Shown here: piece by piece, positions 52,801 to 55,611 of the stretch
Layout of the letters: the number at the start of each line of letters is the position of its first letter
How positions within the stretch are numbered: position 1 is the stretch's first letter
DNA from: Chaetoderma sp. LZ-2023a
Taxonomy: Eukaryota; Mollusca; Caudofoveata; Chaetodermatida; Chaetodermatidae
Assembly (NCBI GenBank): GCA_034401795.1
Contig: CM067363.1
Span: 33,274,470 to 33,338,469, forward strand
Reading direction: 5' to 3'
DNA: 64,000 bases
Notes under the pieces: generated by a model
Told to the model about the DNA's origin: nothing
Databases searched by the model: none
What the model saw: only the letters and a program-made list of their open reading frames with translations
Translations under genes and position numbers: made by a program

Positions 52801-55577
52801 AATTTAAAATTTTCAAAGTACAATTGAACACTAATCTAAGCCACATCCATAAGGCCATCAATTCTAATAAATAGACAGATTTTTGGTGGACAGTCAGATT
52901 TGTTCTGTGGCCTGAAGCTGACACACCTTGTCGAAACCGGTCGCCCACTTCACGACGGTGCATAAGATTATTGTTAATATACACTATTATCCTTTGATAG
53001 TTTATATGAATTATTTAAATATTAACATGCTTAATCATAACCTTCTTTTTTCAGCGGTGAATTTTTGATACGCTTGTAGATTTTGTTATGCTTGTAATTC
53101 AATAGATTTCCCTTGGTTCACGATTCCATTAGGTCCCCTCAACTTTTTGGTATTCTTGTAGATTTTAGTGGCAGAAACATTGAATTATCTAACTAGTAAC
53201 ATTATAGCTGGAGTTAGCAAGAGTAGAAGACGGGATGACATCTGCCCATGCTGTACTAACCAAGTGTTACTACATGATTATACAATGCTTTCACCACCTT
53301 GGCATCTTGAATGCTCATGTACGTAGGGGCAGTTTGCCTCCTGGATTGAGCTTGAAAGTGTCAGAGTTAGAGAGACATAATTTCTTCTGTAAACCAGCGA
53401 TGCCAAACGCCGAGGTCCGTAAGGACATCTCAGCAGCAAATTTGAAATGGGCCATATCTTTACTTCAGGTTAACATTGGTCACTATAATATCCGGCTTGG
53501 TCGTCTTATGTCGCTCCTTATCGAACGAAGCTCAGTCCAAACCAAATTTAGAATTAGGTAGAGCGACGACCACAGCAATAAATTGGTCCCGAAATAACTA
53601 TGGCAGGAAGTTTCATTCTTCATCAATTGATCAGTTTTATGATTTCATCAGACCTTTTGATCCGCATTTTAGAACCTGCCATAGTACAACACCCCCTGTA
53701 GGGTCACCTGTGACCTTACCAGGAACATCAATTGCAGGGCCCTCTGTGGCCCTACCAGGCACACCGACTGCAAGGTCAGCCTTGACCTTACCAGTCATCC
53801 CACAATCAAATCGGAAACGGAATAGGTCACCCACTGAGAGTCCCCCAGTAGTTAAGCGGGTGAATAACCAGTGCTCACCAGTGTTCCCCCTGCAGTCTCC
53901 GCTCCTGATTCCACTGCCAGAATGGTCACCGTCAGTGTCTGCTCATGTGGATCCTAGTCAGATCCCGCTTCCGGTCTCGCCACTGTCCCAGTCGAGTTTC
54001 CTCCCCTTCCACAGAGAGCAGCTACTGACCGACCTGGTCAAAAGACCAGATCGTCGACGCCGAGGTCCTACCACCACAACCTAAATTTACGCCCACACCT
54101 AAGCCCAAACCTACGCCTAGGGATACACCCAAAGAGCATAGCTCTTTCTACAAGTTTCCGTTCGTGGTGGATAACAAGAATGAATGGCGCCTGCCTACTC
54201 TGAACAAGAAGATTCTGCTGATTGGGTCTTCAAATTTAGCTCGTATCAATCAGACACCTCATCCAGATATGCAGGTAGCAATCTATCCAGGTGCTAAGAT
54301 AAACCACATTAGGAATATGGTTAGAAAATACAATGAGGTCTTCCAACCTCAGCGTATCATCCTTAGCATCGGAATTAATGATAAGGACGAACTTCAGCAT
54401 GACACCTCCCAAAGAATTGAGAATCTGTTTAGTACCATGCGTTCAAAATTTCCAAAAGCTAAAGTTCACTTTGCCAAACTAAATTATTCAAAGCACCTGA
54501 CTACAACCCAGAAACGAAACATACAATTCGTTAACAGCCGTGTAGAGGCCTTAAGGGCCAAGGTCCCTATCCTTCCCAGCCTCCCCGTGTCTGAATTTCA
54601 GGTGGTTGAGGACAACATCCACTGGACTGAGTGCACTGCAAATAGGATGTATAATAGTTGGTTATCGCACCTTAATTTAAACTAACTACGGGTCAGGGTA
54701 CTAACCACCCAGAAATTGGCCTGGGTGGTAATACCGTTAACCTAACTGGTTCTACATTGTTTGAAGCAGAAAGATCTTTGCTAAATCTCGGTCTAACATA
54801 TGTACCAACACCACGGCCCAAAGTCGACATAGATGCCCTTTTAGATAATGGATTATGGGAAATTGAAGAACCTTTACGATATTAGACACGACGAGGACCT
54901 AAGCAACTGCCTCTTTCTGCTACGGCTGAAGAAACTGATAAACAACAAAGAAAACTTCGAGAGTCATTTTGGATTAAGCAACTGAAAACAAAATGGCCGA
55001 GAGGCATAAACGTGGACCCTGGTCTTGCTGATCAACGTGAAATTATTCCATTCAGTTTAACATACAATCGAAAAGATGTTGAAATTTCTGAAATTTTGAA
55101 AGATGAATATCATAAATTGCAGGATAAAATGAAAGAACCTCTCAATTTGCGTCCAGTGATAGCCTTTAGGAAAAACTCCAATCTACGTGACATCTTGGTT
55201 AAATCGAAATTAACTCTTCAAAAACCTTCAGAATGAATGATATATATATATTACTAACCGCCTCTATCAAACAAACATAACACATCTCAGACAATAAAAT
55301 AAATAAAAAATATCTCCCAACCTTGGAATTTTAAGCGTTTAATCATATAGCCACCAGCTCCATCATTATCACCACCGTCATCAGCACCATCACCGCAACA
55401 ACAACAATCAACACAACGACCACCACCATCATCACCACCATCATCACATCATCATCATCATCATCATCAATCACCACCACGACCACTACTAGCGTCATCA
55501 TCAGCGGCAGCAATAGCAGCAGGAGCACCACCACCACGACCACCACCACCACCACCACCACCATCGCCATCACCACC

Positions 55578-55611
<34 letters not shown>

